Below, piece by piece: positions 44,137 through 54,725 of a stretch of DNA of 64,000 nt. The stretch is taken from positions 2,418,001 through 2,482,000 of the forward strand of contig NZ_CP045293.1 in the NCBI RefSeq assembly GCF_009363075.1, given 5' to 3'. A program made the translations under genes and the position numbers. This DNA comes from Paenibacillus guangzhouensis (GTDB taxonomy: Bacteria > Bacillota > Bacilli > Paenibacillales > Paenibacillaceae). Below the pieces are notes generated by a model. The model was not told the origin of the DNA and ran no database searches. It was given only the letters and a program-made list of their open reading frames with translations. Every line of letters begins with the position of its first letter. Position 1 is the first letter of the stretch.

Positions 44137-46371
44137 CTAACTATTCACCGCTTCTTCTAGCTCTAACACCGTCTCAGACTTCGCTTTGGACATATTTCGC
44201 TGTGCCATAACCAATTTATAATATATCCCTTCCTCGTGCATGAGTTCATCATGAGTGCCCACTTCAGCGACAGCCCCCTTCTCTAACACCAGTAGACGGT
44301 CTGCGTTCTTCAATGTTGCTAGTCGATGCGCAATGGCAATCGTCGTGCGATTCTGCGTTACCCGCTTCAGCGCTTCTTGGATTTCAGACTCGGTCTCAAT
44401 ATCGAGTGACGCCGTGGCTTCATCCAAGATGAGAATCCGAGGATTGTTAAGCACCGCCCGGGCAATGGCCAGACGCTGTCTCTCGCCTCCGGAAATATTG
44501 TTACCGTTCTCATCGAGCTTCGTATCATAACCGTCCGGCGATTTGATAATAAAATCATGCGCGTTCGCGATCTTAGCAGCCTGGATGACTTCTTCTAGTG
44601 TTGCACTCGGTTTCGAATACCGGATATTCTCCATAATCGTGCCGCTGAACAGTAAAGTCTCTTGCAGAACGACGCCGACTTGCGAGCGAAGATCCTCTTG
44701 CTTGATGTCACGAATGTCCACGCCATCAATCTGGATCGAACCCTCATTCACATCATAGAACCGAGAGATCAGATTGATGAACGTCGATTTGCCCGCACCC
44801 GAATGCCCGACAAGTCCGATCATCTCCCCTTGCTTGATCTCGAAATTAATCGATTTCAGGACCGGCTCATATGATTTATATCCGAATGTCACATCGTTGA
44901 AAGTTATTGTCCCATGCAATTGATGTGCGACTGATTTCTCGGAATCGTTAATCTCCGGCTGTTCATCAATAACCGAAAAAACGCGTTCAATCGAGATCAA
45001 TGCATTCGCAATCCATCTTGGGATATTCATGAGCCAAGCGAGTGGACCATAGATCATTGCCGCATAACCTGTGAACTGGATCAATTCCCCAAGCGATAGT
45101 TCATTCCCCAGAATCATGTTGCAACCAACGAGCAAGACGAAATATTGTCCAATCTGAATGAGATAGAATGAAATCGGCGACAGATAGCTGTATACGTTTT
45201 CACTCTTTATCGCGGCCATTGCGAATTCACGATTATATTGCCTGAACCGTTTAATTTCCCGTTCTTCCTTCCCGAAGGACTTCACGACACGGATCCCACT
45301 CAAGACATCGTGGAGGAAGGAGTTCGCTTTATCGAAGACGCGCCATTGCTGATGGAATAATTTGCGCAGCACAACGCGCCACACGAAATATTGAATATAG
45401 GCAACGAGTGGTGCCGGCAAAATAATGATCAGAGCCAGCCGCCAATCCGTACTGAACAAGAGTGCGCCTACCGATATCAGCATGATGACTTGGAACAAGG
45501 CCATCGTGAATACTTCTTGAATCAAATTTCGAATCCGGTCTGTGTCCGACGTGATCCGATTCATCATATCGCCGGCGCGCTGGGACGTAAGGAATCCGAG
45601 AGACAGACTCTGCACTTTATCAAATACGAGATTTCGTAGATCCGCGGCAATTCTGGAGCTGACACGTGCCATGACTCTTCCTCGAAGAACACCTAGCAAT
45701 TCCCCCGCAACCAATCCGAACACAATCCCGCCAATCGCAATCCAGAACATCGTTAGGTTAGCGCTCTGGCCAGCAGGCGGCGCTAACGCTGAGTTTACGA
45801 GGATTTTCTGAAAATAAGGTCCCGTTAACGTCACAACAGACATCACACAAAGGATAATAAGTCCAAAAACAAGCATTCGCCAGTGTGATTTTGAAACCTG
45901 CCAAAGCTTCTTGAAGGCTGCGGCTTTGTTCATGCATTTCGGACATAAGCGCGTACCTGGAACGAGTGCACCTCCACAGTTCGTACAGATCTGTTCTGCC
46001 TCATTATTATAGATTCGTATCTTGCTGTTCGAAGACATATAATTGAGGATTTGTGCCATGTAAGTCACTCGTGCCGCATGCTGCATCGTGCTCCGAATGA
46101 TAATTCTTCGAATATCACGATGGGTCGCTTCCATAATGACGTTGCCAACGAGCGGAATCACTTTGTAATCGCTCGTCTCATGGATGGCACACGTCTCAAG
46201 CACTTCACCTTCCAAGACAACCGCCCATTTCGTCTCCCCGATGACAAAAAAACCGTTCGTTCGTCTTCCATCAAGCGCTAAATCTGCCGGAACGCAGTAC
46301 GTAATGGGCTCATCCAGAGCTTCCATTACCGCATGATGATCTTGCTCGGACAGTTCGAATTGCAGATTCAT
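44137..46371 (-). CDS. ABC exporter half-transporter with N-terminal zinc ribbon
   Basis: The 744-residue product has an N-terminal domain of about 125 residues. A zinc ribbon follows (CTNCGGALVPGTRLCPKC, near 128-145), then six membrane segments (about 165-450) and a nucleotide-binding domain. Walker A is GLVGHSGAGKSTF near 520, the signature is ISGGERQRLAIARA near 622, and Walker B is RILILDEATASLD. It is the last gene of a three-gene set with a DUF1854 protein and a second similar half-transporter; the two halves probably pair as a heterodimer. In proteobacteria, relatives occur with cyanophycin genes, but no cyanophycin synthetase is visible here. The substrate is unknown. Confidence 0.88.
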   Translation of the reverse strand: MNLQFELSEQDHHAVMEALDEPITYCVPADLALDGRRTNGFFVIGETKWAVVLEGEVLETCAIHETSDYKVIPLVGNVIMEATHRDIRRIIIRSTMQHAARVTYMAQILNYMSSNSKIRIYNNEAEQICTNCGGALVPGTRLCPKCMNKAAAFKKLWQVSKSHWRMLVFGLIILCVMSVVTLTGPYFQKILVNSALAPPAGQSANLTMFWIAIGGIVFGLVAGELLGVLRGRVMARVSSRIAADLRNLVFDKVQSLSLGFLTSQRAGDMMNRITSDTDRIRNLIQEVFTMALFQVIMLISVGALLFSTDWRLALIIILPAPLVAYIQYFVWRVVLRKLFHQQWRVFDKANSFLHDVLSGIRVVKSFGKEEREIKRFRQYNREFAMAAIKSENVYSYLSPISFYLIQIGQYFVLLVGCNMILGNELSLGELIQFTGYAAMIYGPLAWLMNIPRWIANALISIERVFSVIDEQPEINDSEKSVAHQLHGTITFNDVTFGYKSYEPVLKSINFEIKQGEMIGLVGHSGAGKSTFINLISRFYDVNEGSIQIDGVDIRDIKQEDLRSQVGVVLQETLLFSGTIMENIRYSKPSATLEEVIQAAKIANAHDFIIKSPDGYDTKLDENGNNISGGERQRLAIARAVLNNPRILILDEATASLDIETESEIQEALKRVTQNRTTIAIAHRLATLKNADRLLVLEKGAVAEVGTHDELMHEEGIYYKLVMAQRNMSKAKSETVLELEEAVNS

Positions 46372-46384
46372 CGCAGTCGACCTC

Positions 46385-46915
46385 CTATATACACATTTCC
46401 ACCATCCGGTATTCCTTCTCGCTCAGCTGCTTCACATTTTCAATCACGAACCGATTGCCATCGACATCGATGACCAGCAGCTTGTTCTCAGTCACCGATT
46501 TCACATTTCCTCCGCCGCTGCGGACTGTAAAGTGACATTGTCCTGCACTTGTCTCTGCATGCCAATAAGAATAGCCGAACTCTTCTTTGATCGAGATCAC
46601 TTTCGTTATGACGGGCGCGAAATAACGAATATCCATTTGCTCTTCCAGCAGCTGTGCAATTTCTGGCGGAAAGTCTTCATCCAATGCTTTGATGATGCCT
46701 ATTTCTTTATGTTCACTTGTCCGTACGGAAATATAGATCCTTTTGTTCGTGTGCGGGAAGGAACAGTGCAAATACACCCCTTGAACATCTTCATCTCCCA
46801 CGTGAACAGCGAGCATATTGCCCTCTGTCTTACGGAAAGTTGCATTCTCAGCCGTTAAGTAATTTAACTGTGCAGCCACTGATAAATCCGTACGTTCTTC
46901 AGCTGTCGATTGCAT
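46385..46915 (-). CDS. DUF1854-family protein
   Basis: The 176-residue soluble product contains LTAENATFRKTEGNMLAVHV near 20 and RIYISVRTSEHKEIGIIKAL near 70. FGYSYWHAETSAGQCHFTVR lies near 125 and LLVIDVDGNRFVIENVKQLS near 150. This is the pattern of DUF1854, a family found almost only beside this type of ABC exporter. Its ATG overlaps the stop of the upstream transporter gene (TAATG), and the downstream transporter starts 14 bases after its stop, so the three are co-translated. It may regulate or couple the exporter; its biochemical role is not established. Confidence 0.85.
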   Translation of the reverse strand: MQSTAEERTDLSVAAQLNYLTAENATFRKTEGNMLAVHVGDEDVQGVYLHCSFPHTNKRIYISVRTSEHKEIGIIKALDEDFPPEIAQLLEEQMDIRYFAPVITKVISIKEEFGYSYWHAETSAGQCHFTVRSGGGNVKSVTENKLLVIDVDGNRFVIENVKQLSEKEYRMVEMCI

Positions 46916-49194
46916 TAGACCACCTCTCTCATTTTCAACGCTTCATCATGCTTCTTCACCATGCCAGCATACATGCCATCCTTCGCAAGCAATTGTTCAT
47001 GCGTCCCTTCTTCAACGACTTTCCCGCTATCCATGACGAGGAGATAGTCTGCATTTCTTAAGGTCGATAAACGATGTGCGATCGCGATCGTCGTTCTTCC
47101 TTCTACGAGCGATTCGAGCGCCTCCTGGATTTGGAGCTCAGTCTCTGTATCCAGCGATGCTGTTGCTTCGTCGAGGATCAGGATCCGCGGGTTATGCAGG
47201 ACAGCTCTCGCAATCGAAATTCGCTGCTTCTCCCCGCCAGATAGATTATGTCCGCCAGTACCGACGATCGTATCGTAGCCGTCTGGGAGCTTCGTGATGA
47301 AATCGTGCGCGTTCGCGATTTTCGCTGCGTGGATAATATCCTCCATCGTACAATCAGGGTCAGCATAAGCGATGTTCTCCGCAATCGTACCGATGAAGAC
47401 GTATACTTCTTGAGATACGATCCCGATTTGATTCCGCATGGATGCAATGCTCAAGCTGCGTACATTATGGCCGTCAATTCGAATCTCGCCTGCCGTCACA
47501 TCATAGAGACGCGAGATCAGATTGACGAGTGTTGATTTGCCTGCACCTGAATGTCCGACCACCCCGATCATTTGACCCGGTTTCGCTCGAAACGTGACAT
47601 TTTGAAGGACTGGCTTATTCGGTTCATATCCGAATGTCATATTCGATACATGGATCTCGCCTTTCATGCGCTCCAGGTGAACCGGATTCGGTTGTTCTGC
47701 AACTTCGGGCACAGCATCTTGTATTTCGAAAATCCGCTGCGCAGCCGTCATGCAATACGACCACCAGTTCACGATATTGTTCATGAATTGAATCGGTCCG
47801 TAGAGCATGTAAATGTAGCTGACGAACGTCATAATCTGACCGAAGGAGATTTCCCCGCCTATAACCTTCCAACCGCCGAATGCCCAGATGAGAATGCCTC
47901 CAATTTGCGTGAGCATATTCAGGATTGGGAAGATCGTGCTGCCCATGAGGTTAAATGACTGCTCCGCATCCGAGAAATTATAATTCGCCCGCTGGAAACG
48001 TTCCGACTCTTGACGCTCCTTGCCGAATGCCTTCACGACACGCGTTCCGCGGATCGAATCACTGATCAGGGCATTCAAAATGCTCACCCGCCGGTGTCTG
48101 CGCCAAGATAATCGCCATAGCTTCGGAAATACCCAGCGCATGAGCAGAATGACAATTGGAATCGGAATGAAACAAATCAACGTAAGCTTCCAATCCATGA
48201 TAAGCATTACCATCGTGATTCCGATGATGTTCATCGCATTCACAATAAAAAACGATATGCCGTCGACGAAAAAATACTGTAATTCCGTTGCATCATTATT
48301 GACGCGAGTCATCAGCTGTCCCGTCTGCTTCTTCTGGAAGAAATTAAGCGAGAGGCGCTGCATGGACTCGAATACACTAGCTTTGAGATCAAAGGCAACA
48401 TTCGCAGCGAGCTTGGCATTCAGCATGCTGAACACGACGCCAAATCCGAGTGATATCGTACGAAACGCAAGAATAAGTACAATGACAAGGCCAATCTGAC
48501 CAGCAAAAGCACCTGTATTATTCAGCGCTTGATCGAAGAGTACCGTCCCTTGCAAGTAAGGGATGACAAGCCCCGATGCCGAATTCAATAACATAAATAG
48601 AACAATAAGAACAATAAGACTCTTGTACCCGCCTGCGATCGAGAGCAATCGGCCGAAGATCGCGTGTTTCTTCATACATTTCGGACAAATCTGCCTGCCT
48701 TCCTCCGGGTAGATCATGCCGCATTTCGGACACGACGTTTGTTCCGCATGCTCCTCAATCTCGTCCCCGTAAATCTCTTCCTGATTCTTCAGCTTCGTAA
48801 CGAAGGAGGCCAGCTTAGCTGCTCTCGACATCTCCCCGTTCGTGAAGGCGCCGATGGCGCGATCTTCTTGTTCGCGGATGACGACGAGTCCGGAGGCAAC
48901 TAAATTAACAATAGATATGGACTCCATACGGTGTAATGGAATGGATTCTACGAACTGATATGTAGGCGTTCGCGGTGCTTCTTTTGGCGTTCGATGAATC
49001 CCCTTGAATATTTTTTGTGTAATCTGACCCTCTGTACTCGATACGATATGAAGTGCGACGTTCGTAAGAATTAAATACGTACTGGCGAAACCTTTGCCAT
49101 CCTTGCTCCGATCACAATGCATCCAATAGACAACATCGCCTGCTTCCACCTGTTGTAGAACAGACAGCACTTCAGCTTTCAACTTTTGGTTCAT
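46915..49194 (-). CDS. ABC exporter half-transporter with N-terminal zinc ribbon (first gene)
   Basis: The ATG at 49194 with AAGGGG upstream is preferred over one five codons earlier, giving about 759 residues. The N-terminal 150 residues look like a PH-type lipid- or protein-binding domain (YLILTNVALHIVSSTEGQIT). The zinc ribbon is CPKCGMIYPEEGRQICPKC near 170-188. Six membrane segments and a nucleotide-binding domain follow: GVVGHSGAGKSTL near 545, LSGGEKQRISIARA near 650 and RILILDEATASLD. Both ATPase sites in this pair look catalytically complete. It starts the operon; divergent from it is a small membrane protein. Confidence 0.88.
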   Translation of the reverse strand: MNQKLKAEVLSVLQQVEAGDVVYWMHCDRSKDGKGFASTYLILTNVALHIVSSTEGQITQKIFKGIHRTPKEAPRTPTYQFVESIPLHRMESISIVNLVASGLVVIREQEDRAIGAFTNGEMSRAAKLASFVTKLKNQEEIYGDEIEEHAEQTSCPKCGMIYPEEGRQICPKCMKKHAIFGRLLSIAGGYKSLIVLIVLFMLLNSASGLVIPYLQGTVLFDQALNNTGAFAGQIGLVIVLILAFRTISLGFGVVFSMLNAKLAANVAFDLKASVFESMQRLSLNFFQKKQTGQLMTRVNNDATELQYFFVDGISFFIVNAMNIIGITMVMLIMDWKLTLICFIPIPIVILLMRWVFPKLWRLSWRRHRRVSILNALISDSIRGTRVVKAFGKERQESERFQRANYNFSDAEQSFNLMGSTIFPILNMLTQIGGILIWAFGGWKVIGGEISFGQIMTFVSYIYMLYGPIQFMNNIVNWWSYCMTAAQRIFEIQDAVPEVAEQPNPVHLERMKGEIHVSNMTFGYEPNKPVLQNVTFRAKPGQMIGVVGHSGAGKSTLVNLISRLYDVTAGEIRIDGHNVRSLSIASMRNQIGIVSQEVYVFIGTIAENIAYADPDCTMEDIIHAAKIANAHDFITKLPDGYDTIVGTGGHNLSGGEKQRISIARAVLHNPRILILDEATASLDTETELQIQEALESLVEGRTTIAIAHRLSTLRNADYLLVMDSGKVVEEGTHEQLLAKDGMYAGMVKKHDEALKMREVV

Positions 49195-49404
49195 AGGCAC
49201 CCCTTCCATTATTCAAATCATCATCATCGTTGTGACATGCAAGAAACGAAACACAATGATATTACCATAATTACTAGGTACAGGAAATGATAATATTTCG
49301 TTAAAAATTGTTTTTGGTACTGTGTATTGTCCTAGTACAACCTTGATAGATCTCACATATTGTATAGTACGCAGTCATTCCTCCTGCGGAGGAGGTGAGT
49401 TGAA

Positions 49405-49692
49405 ATGACATTTGTGCTAACCGGTTGGATGCTCTACACGATGTGGGTTCTGTTTGGTTTAATGGGACTTAGCTTTTTGCTCGGATTGTACCGTGCAGTC
49501 GTAGACAAGAAGTTCTCCAGCTCTCTCGTGCTAGATTATTTGAAGGATGTGTTGTATTACGTTCTTCCGCTATTCGTACTTGCAAACGTTGTCTCCTTGG
49601 ATTACACGGGCTGGTTACTCCTCGGCGCTTATTATGTCGGTGCATTTGGAGTTGCCCTGAAGTATCTATCCGACATGAAGAAAAAACTGTAA
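49405..49692 (+). CDS. small membrane protein, function unknown
   Basis: The 95-residue product is preceded by GGAGGAGGTGAG. It has three hydrophobic segments (about 6-30, 48-64 and 67-84) and a basic C-terminus (YLSDMKKKL). I do not recognise the family. It lies divergently from the ABC/DUF1854 operon with about 210 bases between them, and ends at a good terminator. Confidence 0.7.
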   Translation: MTFVLTGWMLYTMWVLFGLMGLSFLLGLYRAVVDKKFSSSLVLDYLKDVLYYVLPLFVLANVVSLDYTGWLLLGAYYVGAFGVALKYLSDMKKKL

Positions 49693-49719
49693 TCGGATTC
49701 ACGTTCATTCAACACGAAT

Positions 49720-49747
49720 AAGGCTGCCGATGCGTCGGCAGCCTTTC
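49720..49747 (+). terminator. intrinsic terminator after the small membrane protein gene
   Basis: AAGGCTGCCGA-TGCG-TCGGCAGCCTTTC. Confidence 0.8.
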
Positions 49748-50042
49748 TGTCTGTTCAAGTTCAAAAAGTCGGCATTTCAGCACCGAGAAGGTTGCGAGAA
49801 CCCGAAGAAAGAGGAACGGAGTTTAGGCTGAACCTAAATGAGTACCGGATTTCAAGGGTGAACGCAAGATTCGATGTCGAATATGCTTCATGAACTACTT
49901 CATGATGTATAAACCTTTATCGAAGCAAATTCTTGGGTGAGCGACCGCGATCGTAATGTAGGTTTAGACGCCAATCAGAAAGAACATTACTTTCTGATGC
50001 GGACAAATGATGACTTTTTGAACAACCTCTGTCTGTTCAAGT
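49747..50042. mobile_element. MITE-like element at the 3' end of the methylcitrate operon
   Basis: GTTCAAAAAGTC (49759-49770) and GACTTTTTGAAC (50012-50023) are perfect 12-bp terminal inverted repeats bounding about 265 bases of non-coding sequence. A 14-bp direct repeat CTGTCTGTTCAAGT occurs at 49747-49760 and 50029-50042. The right copy contains the stop codon of the PrpD gene. Inside is a 9-bp stem (ATCAGAAAG-AACATTA-CTTTCTGAT). No transposase is encoded. The pattern suggests a small non-autonomous element with a target duplication, although the left inverted repeat overlaps the direct repeat by two bases. Confidence 0.6.
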
Positions 50043-51482
50043 AGATGCAAATCGATCCATGAACAGATGCACTGGCATCCGTTCGATCTCCTCTTGATTC
50101 GAACACATGTCGATGATGCCGCTTGCTTGCTTCGCTGCAAATCGGCTTCGCACATTGGATTCGAACTTCTCCATTAATAGAGGAATCCCCTCCTCTCTTC
50201 GCCTCCGATGTCCGATCGGATACTCAATCTCTACTTTATCGGTTGCTGTCCCATCTAGGAATATAATCTGAATACTATTCGCGATGGAGCGTCGATGCTC
50301 ATCCAGATACTCACGGGAATACCGCTCATCTTCAATCAGGATCATCTTCTGACGCAAGGCATCAATACGAGGATCCGCCGCAGCATCATCCTCATAGTGA
50401 TCCGCATGGAGCGTGCCATGAAGAAGAGCTATCGCCACCATATATTGCAGGCAGTGATCTCGATCCGCAGGATTATGCAGCGGACCCGTCTTATCGATAA
50501 TCCGCAGCGCTGACTCATGTGTTGTGATCTGAATCAGGTCGATCTCTGATAGACGATGAATGACCTTCGGATGCAGCTGCAACGCGCACTCGACCGCTGT
50601 CTGCCCATGAAATTCCGCAGGAAATGCGATTTTGAACAAAATGTTCTCCATGACATAGGACTGAAGCGGACGTTCAAGCCGAAGGGGCTGACTACGGAAC
50701 AATACATCTTGGAAGCCCCATATCTTCGCAGTTAAGGCTGTAGGGTACCCCATCTCTCCCTTCATTGTCATCAGTACTAATTGGACGGCGCGACTGGTCG
50801 CATCTCCCGCTGCCCACGACTTCCGCGTTCCCGTGTTTGGCGCATGTCGGTAAGCTCGCAGCGGATGCCCATCAAGCCATGCATGAGATACAGCTGTAAT
50901 GACATCATCTTGCGTTCCGCCTAGCATCGCTGTAATGACAGCTGTCGATGCGACCTTAACGAGAATCACATGATCGAGGCCTACACGATTGAAGCTATTC
51001 GCCAGTGCGAGGACACCTTGAATCTCATGAGCCTTAATCATCGCTGTAAGCACATCCCTCATCAGCAGCGGAGCTACTCCAGCGGCAACTCGACATCGAC
51101 TTAGGTAATCCGCCGTGGCTAGAATCCCACCTAAATTATCAGAAGGATGCCCCCACTCGGCGGCTAACCATGTGTCGTTGAAATCCAACCAGCGGATCAT
51201 TGTCCCGATATTGAAAGCGGCATTCACCGGATCCGTCTGATAAGCAGTGCCAGGAATACGGGCACCGTTCGGCACAATCGTCCCAGGTACAATAGGACCC
51301 AGAAGCTTCGTACATTCAGGATACTTCAATGCTAGCAGTCCACAGCCTAAGGTATCCATGAGACACAATCTTGCAGTATGATACGCTTCTTCGCTATCAA
51401 CCGAGTACTCTTTCACATAAAGCGCAATGTCAACAAAGAGTTGATCGGGATCAGGTCTCGCAGCAGGCTGATATTGGGACAT
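50037..51482 (-). CDS. prpD: 2-methylcitrate dehydratase (PrpD/MmgE)
   Basis: The 481-residue product has the MmgE/PrpD fold: [20 protein letters not shown] near 47, [20 protein letters not shown] near 99, [20 protein letters not shown] near 149 and [17 protein letters not shown] near 288. It dehydrates 2-methylcitrate to 2-methyl-cis-aconitate in the methylcitrate cycle, which disposes of propionyl-CoA. It follows the 2-methylcitrate synthase gene by 22 bases and is the last gene of a seven-gene operon. Its 3' end touches the MITE-like element. Confidence 0.93.
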   Translation of the reverse strand: MSQYQPAARPDPDQLFVDIALYVKEYSVDSEEAYHTARLCLMDTLGCGLLALKYPECTKLLGPIVPGTIVPNGARIPGTAYQTDPVNAAFNIGTMIRWLDFNDTWLAAEWGHPSDNLGGILATADYLSRCRVAAGVAPLLMRDVLTAMIKAHEIQGVLALANSFNRVGLDHVILVKVASTAVITAMLGGTQDDVITAVSHAWLDGHPLRAYRHAPNTGTRKSWAAGDATSRAVQLVLMTMKGEMGYPTALTAKIWGFQDVLFRSQPLRLERPLQSYVMENILFKIAFPAEFHGQTAVECALQLHPKVIHRLSEIDLIQITTHESALRIIDKTGPLHNPADRDHCLQYMVAIALLHGTLHADHYEDDAAADPRIDALRQKMILIEDERYSREYLDEHRRSIANSIQIIFLDGTATDKVEIEYPIGHRRRREEGIPLLMEKFESNVRSRFAAKQASGIIDMCSNQEEIERMPVHLFMDRFAST

Positions 51483-51504
51483 ACGTCTACTTCCCTCCCC
51501 CTCT

Positions 51505-52626
51505 TCATGTGCGCTGATGGATTGGCACCCAAGCTGTCAGCTCCGGACCTGTATAATCTGCTTGCGGACGAATAATTCGATTGACCTCACGCTGCTCTCG
51601 AATATGCGCTGACCAACCGCTAATTCGGGAGATGACGAAGAGCGGTGTGAAGAGTGGCGTAGGGATGCCCATCATTCGGTAAGCTGAAGCGCTGTAGAAA
51701 TCAAGATTCGGGAACAGCCGTTTTTCGTTCCACATCACCGTCTCGATCCGCTCAGAAATCTCGTAGAGCATTATATCGCCTGCTTCTTCCGATAGCGTCC
51801 TCGACCAAGCCTTAATAATATCGGACCGCGGGTCAGATACGGAATAGACGCGGTGCCCAAATCCCATAATCAATTCCTTCCGAGCTAACATCTCGCGAAT
51901 CCCAGCCTCCGCTGCATCCGCGCTATCGAATTGTTCAATTAACGCCATCGCCGCTTCGTTCGCGCCGCCGTGAAGAGGACCTCTAAGCGCTGCGACCCCG
52001 GTCGTGATCGCAGCGTAGAAGTCAGATCGCGTGGACGCCGTAATGCGGGCAGCAAACGTGGATGCATTAAATTCATGTTCCGCATAAAGAATGAGTGAGG
52101 CGTCCAAGGCTCGTTGATCGAGTTCACTCGCTTCTTTGCCATGCAACAAAGCAAGAAAATGGCCTGCGATAGACGGGCTATCGGTTGCCGTTTCTATTCG
52201 TACACCCTTGCCGTGGAAATGCACCCAATAGAGCAGCATCGATGCGCTAACCGCAATCAGACGATCCGCAATATCCTGAGCAGCACCACCATCGTACTCA
52301 GGCTCAAATGCACCTAGTGCAGAAATGCCCGTGCGCAGGACGTCCATCGGATGAGTCGAGGCAGGCAATTGTTCGAGTATATGCATAAGCCCGGCTGGCA
52401 TTTCTCTTAATCCCATTAGCTTCGCCCGATATTGCTGCAGCTCATCACTGTTCGGAAGCTTCCCATAGAGGAGCAAGAAGGCCGTTTCTTCGAATGTCCC
52501 AGCGCGTGCAAGATCTTGAATCGCATAACCTCGGTACGTAAGTCCTTTCCCTTCTTTACCCACCGTTGATATCGCTGTCTCGCCTGCGATGACATCTGCT
52601 AAGCCGCTCTGATGCCGATTCGTCAT
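51505..52626 (-). CDS. mmgD: 2-methylcitrate synthase / citrate synthase
   Basis: The 373-residue product is a short, Gram-positive type citrate synthase. It contains [20 protein letters not shown] near 28, the first catalytic His in [11 protein letters not shown]-like [15 protein letters not shown] near 183, [17 protein letters not shown] near 217, [20 protein letters not shown] near 255 and the catalytic Asp in [18 protein letters not shown] near 310. Within this operon its substrates should be propionyl-CoA and oxaloacetate, as for MmgD. The start overlaps the stop of the methylisocitrate lyase gene by 4 bases. Confidence 0.92.
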   Translation of the reverse strand: MTNRHQSGLADVIAGETAISTVGKEGKGLTYRGYAIQDLARAGTFEETAFLLLYGKLPNSDELQQYRAKLMGLREMPAGLMHILEQLPASTHPMDVLRTGISALGAFEPEYDGGAAQDIADRLIAVSASMLLYWVHFHGKGVRIETATDSPSIAGHFLALLHGKEASELDQRALDASLILYAEHEFNASTFAARITASTRSDFYAAITTGVAALRGPLHGGANEAAMALIEQFDSADAAEAGIREMLARKELIMGFGHRVYSVSDPRSDIIKAWSRTLSEEAGDIMLYEISERIETVMWNEKRLFPNLDFYSASAYRMMGIPTPLFTPLFVISRISGWSAHIREQREVNRIIRPQADYTGPELTAWVPIHQRT

Positions 52627-53513
52627 GATGGATCACTCCTCTCCGCAGCGAATAACCGATCCAGCTTCTGTTCATAGCTCTCATAATCGAGCACATCATA
52701 CAATTCTGCCCGCGTCTGCATTCGATCTACCATGTGAACCTGCGTCCCGTCCCGTCGAATAACCCGATAGACCTCCATGGCTGCCGCTGACATGGCTCGG
52801 AAGGCAGACAATGGATAGAGCGCGATGCGCACGCCCGCAGCTTGCAGCTCCTCAATCGTATAGAGCGGGGTTCGACCGAACTCCGTAAGATTCGCAAGCA
52901 CTGGAACTTGGACATGTTCTGTGAACCGCCTGTAATCCTCCAGATTCGTCACCGCTTCGGGGAAGATCATATCCGCACCTGCCTGAACGCATGCGCAAGC
53001 GCGTTCAATTGCCGCCTCAAGTCCCTCAACGGCGATCGCATCTGTTCGCGCCATAATGACGAAATGTGGATCGATGCGTGCATCCACAGCCGCTTTGATG
53101 CGATCGACCATTTCCGCTTGAGGGACTATGGCTTTATTGGGGCGATGCCCGCACCGCTTGGCGGCAACTTGGTCCTCAATATGAATGCCGGCAGCACCGG
53201 CGCGATGCATCTCTTGCATCATCCTAGCGATCTGGAATGCGCCGCCAAAGCCTGTATCTGCGTCGACAAGCAGCGGTAAGTCCGTCGCGCTCGTGATTCG
53301 TCTAATATCCTCCAGACAATCTTGCAGTGTTGTCATACCAAGATCCGGAAGCCCATAGGATGCATTGGCTATCCCCGCGCCGGAGAGATAGAGCGCTTGA
53401 AATCCGACCTGTTCCGCCATCATGGCTGAATAAGCATTGATGGCGCCTACAACTTGAAGTGGCTGTTCCACCTCGATGGCCTGTCGTAATTTTTGACCAG
53501 GTGTATGCACCAT
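52623..53513 (-). CDS. prpB: methylisocitrate lyase
   Basis: The 296-residue product belongs to the isocitrate lyase/PEP mutase superfamily. Its elements are [20 protein letters not shown] near 38, [17 protein letters not shown] near 84, [20 protein letters not shown] near 111 (active-site Cys in KRCGH) and [19 protein letters not shown] near 152. It cleaves 2-methylisocitrate to succinate and pyruvate. RBS AAAAGGTGG precedes the ATG. In Bacillus subtilis the homologue yqiQ ends the mmg operon; here it comes before the synthase and dehydratase genes. Confidence 0.95.
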   Translation of the reverse strand: MVHTPGQKLRQAIEVEQPLQVVGAINAYSAMMAEQVGFQALYLSGAGIANASYGLPDLGMTTLQDCLEDIRRITSATDLPLLVDADTGFGGAFQIARMMQEMHRAGAAGIHIEDQVAAKRCGHRPNKAIVPQAEMVDRIKAAVDARIDPHFVIMARTDAIAVEGLEAAIERACACVQAGADMIFPEAVTNLEDYRRFTEHVQVPVLANLTEFGRTPLYTIEELQAAGVRIALYPLSAFRAMSAAAMEVYRVIRRDGTQVHMVDRMQTRAELYDVLDYESYEQKLDRLFAAERSDPS

Positions 53514-53547
53514 GATTCTGTCACCACCTTTTCAGATATCCCACACC

Positions 53548-54690
53548 TTATCGCAGCATAGAACCACTAATTACAATGCGATGAATCTCATTGGTCCCTT
53601 CGTAAATTTGAGTCACTTTCGCATCGCGAAACAACCGCTCTGCTGCATATTCATCGGTGCAGCCTTGACGACCGAGCATGCTTACTACCGCGCCGGTGAC
53701 TCGCATCGCCGTATCCGAAGCGAACATCTTCGCCATGGAGGATTCTTTCGTACATGGTAGACCGGCCTGCCGCATGGAAGCGGCACGATACACGAGCAGC
53801 CTTGCGGCCTCAACTTGCGTCGTCAGCTCTGCGAACAGATCAAGCTCAGACGAAGACCATCTTCGCCTTCTTGCGAGTGAGTCTCCCTTCCGTATTCTAG
53901 CTCCTTCCACGAGCTCCAGCGCTGCCTGGGCTATCCCTAAGGCTTGCGCTGCGATGCCGATGCGCCCGCCATCGAGCGTCCCCATCGCAATGACGAAGCC
54001 TTCCCCTTCGTGTCCTAAGCGTTGTGTGACTGGAATTCGCACGTCCTCGAGTGTTATTTCACACGTATTCGAGCCATGAAGACCCATTTTCTTCTCCGCT
54101 CTACCAACGATGAACCCCGGGCAATCCCGTTCAATAATAAATGCCGAGATCCCACGGGCACCTTGCGATGCATTGGTCACAGCAAATGTGATATAAGTAT
54201 CCGCCTCACCCGCGTTCGTAATAAACATCTTCGAACCCTTCAAGCGATAATAATCCCCTTCGCGAATGGCTGTCGTTCGAATGGATGCCGCATCCGATCC
54301 CGCTTGCGGCTCCGTTAGCGCAAATGCGCCCAACGCATCCCCCGAAGCCAATTTCCGAACATATTTCTTCTTCTGCTCATCTGTTCCGTAATACAAAATA
54401 GGCAGTGTACCTACGGATGTATGCACCGAGAGAATGACGCCCGCAGCTGCGCTAACCTTGGAGATTTCATGGATCGATAGAATATAGGAAATGAAGTCAG
54501 CCCCTTCACCGCCCCACGCCTTTGGTATGGGAATGCCCATGAGTCCGTTCGCTCTCATCTCCATCAATAATTCCCTCGGAAAAGCACCCACTTGTTCCAT
54601 ACGAGCAGCATGAGATACAAGGATGGACTCCGCAAACTGCCTTGTTCTGTTCTGCCAATGCGCTTGTTCTCTCGACAATCGGAGTTCCAT
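53548..54690 (-). CDS. mmgC: acyl-CoA dehydrogenase (MmgC-type)
   Basis: From an ATG at 54690 (AAAGGAG 9 bases upstream) the product has about 380 residues. Family motifs are FALTEPQAGSDAASIRTTAI near 120, KMFITNAGEADTYITFAVT near 147 and GLHGSNTCEITLEDVRIP near 195. GTLDGGRIGIAAQALGIAQA lies near 235, and the catalytic Glu is in QIYEGTNEIHRIVISGSMLR at the C-terminus. It oxidises an acyl-CoA to the enoyl-CoA with FAD. It lies between the 3-hydroxyacyl-CoA dehydrogenase and methylisocitrate lyase genes of the operon. Confidence 0.94.
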   Translation of the reverse strand: MELRLSREQAHWQNRTRQFAESILVSHAARMEQVGAFPRELLMEMRANGLMGIPIPKAWGGEGADFISYILSIHEISKVSAAAGVILSVHTSVGTLPILYYGTDEQKKKYVRKLASGDALGAFALTEPQAGSDAASIRTTAIREGDYYRLKGSKMFITNAGEADTYITFAVTNASQGARGISAFIIERDCPGFIVGRAEKKMGLHGSNTCEITLEDVRIPVTQRLGHEGEGFVIAMGTLDGGRIGIAAQALGIAQAALELVEGARIRKGDSLARRRRWSSSELDLFAELTTQVEAARLLVYRAASMRQAGLPCTKESSMAKMFASDTAMRVTGAVVSMLGRQGCTDEYAAERLFRDAKVTQIYEGTNEIHRIVISGSMLR

Positions 54691-54725
54691 CTGCTGGCAC
54701 TCCTTTCTCAGGAAGCACGTCATTC

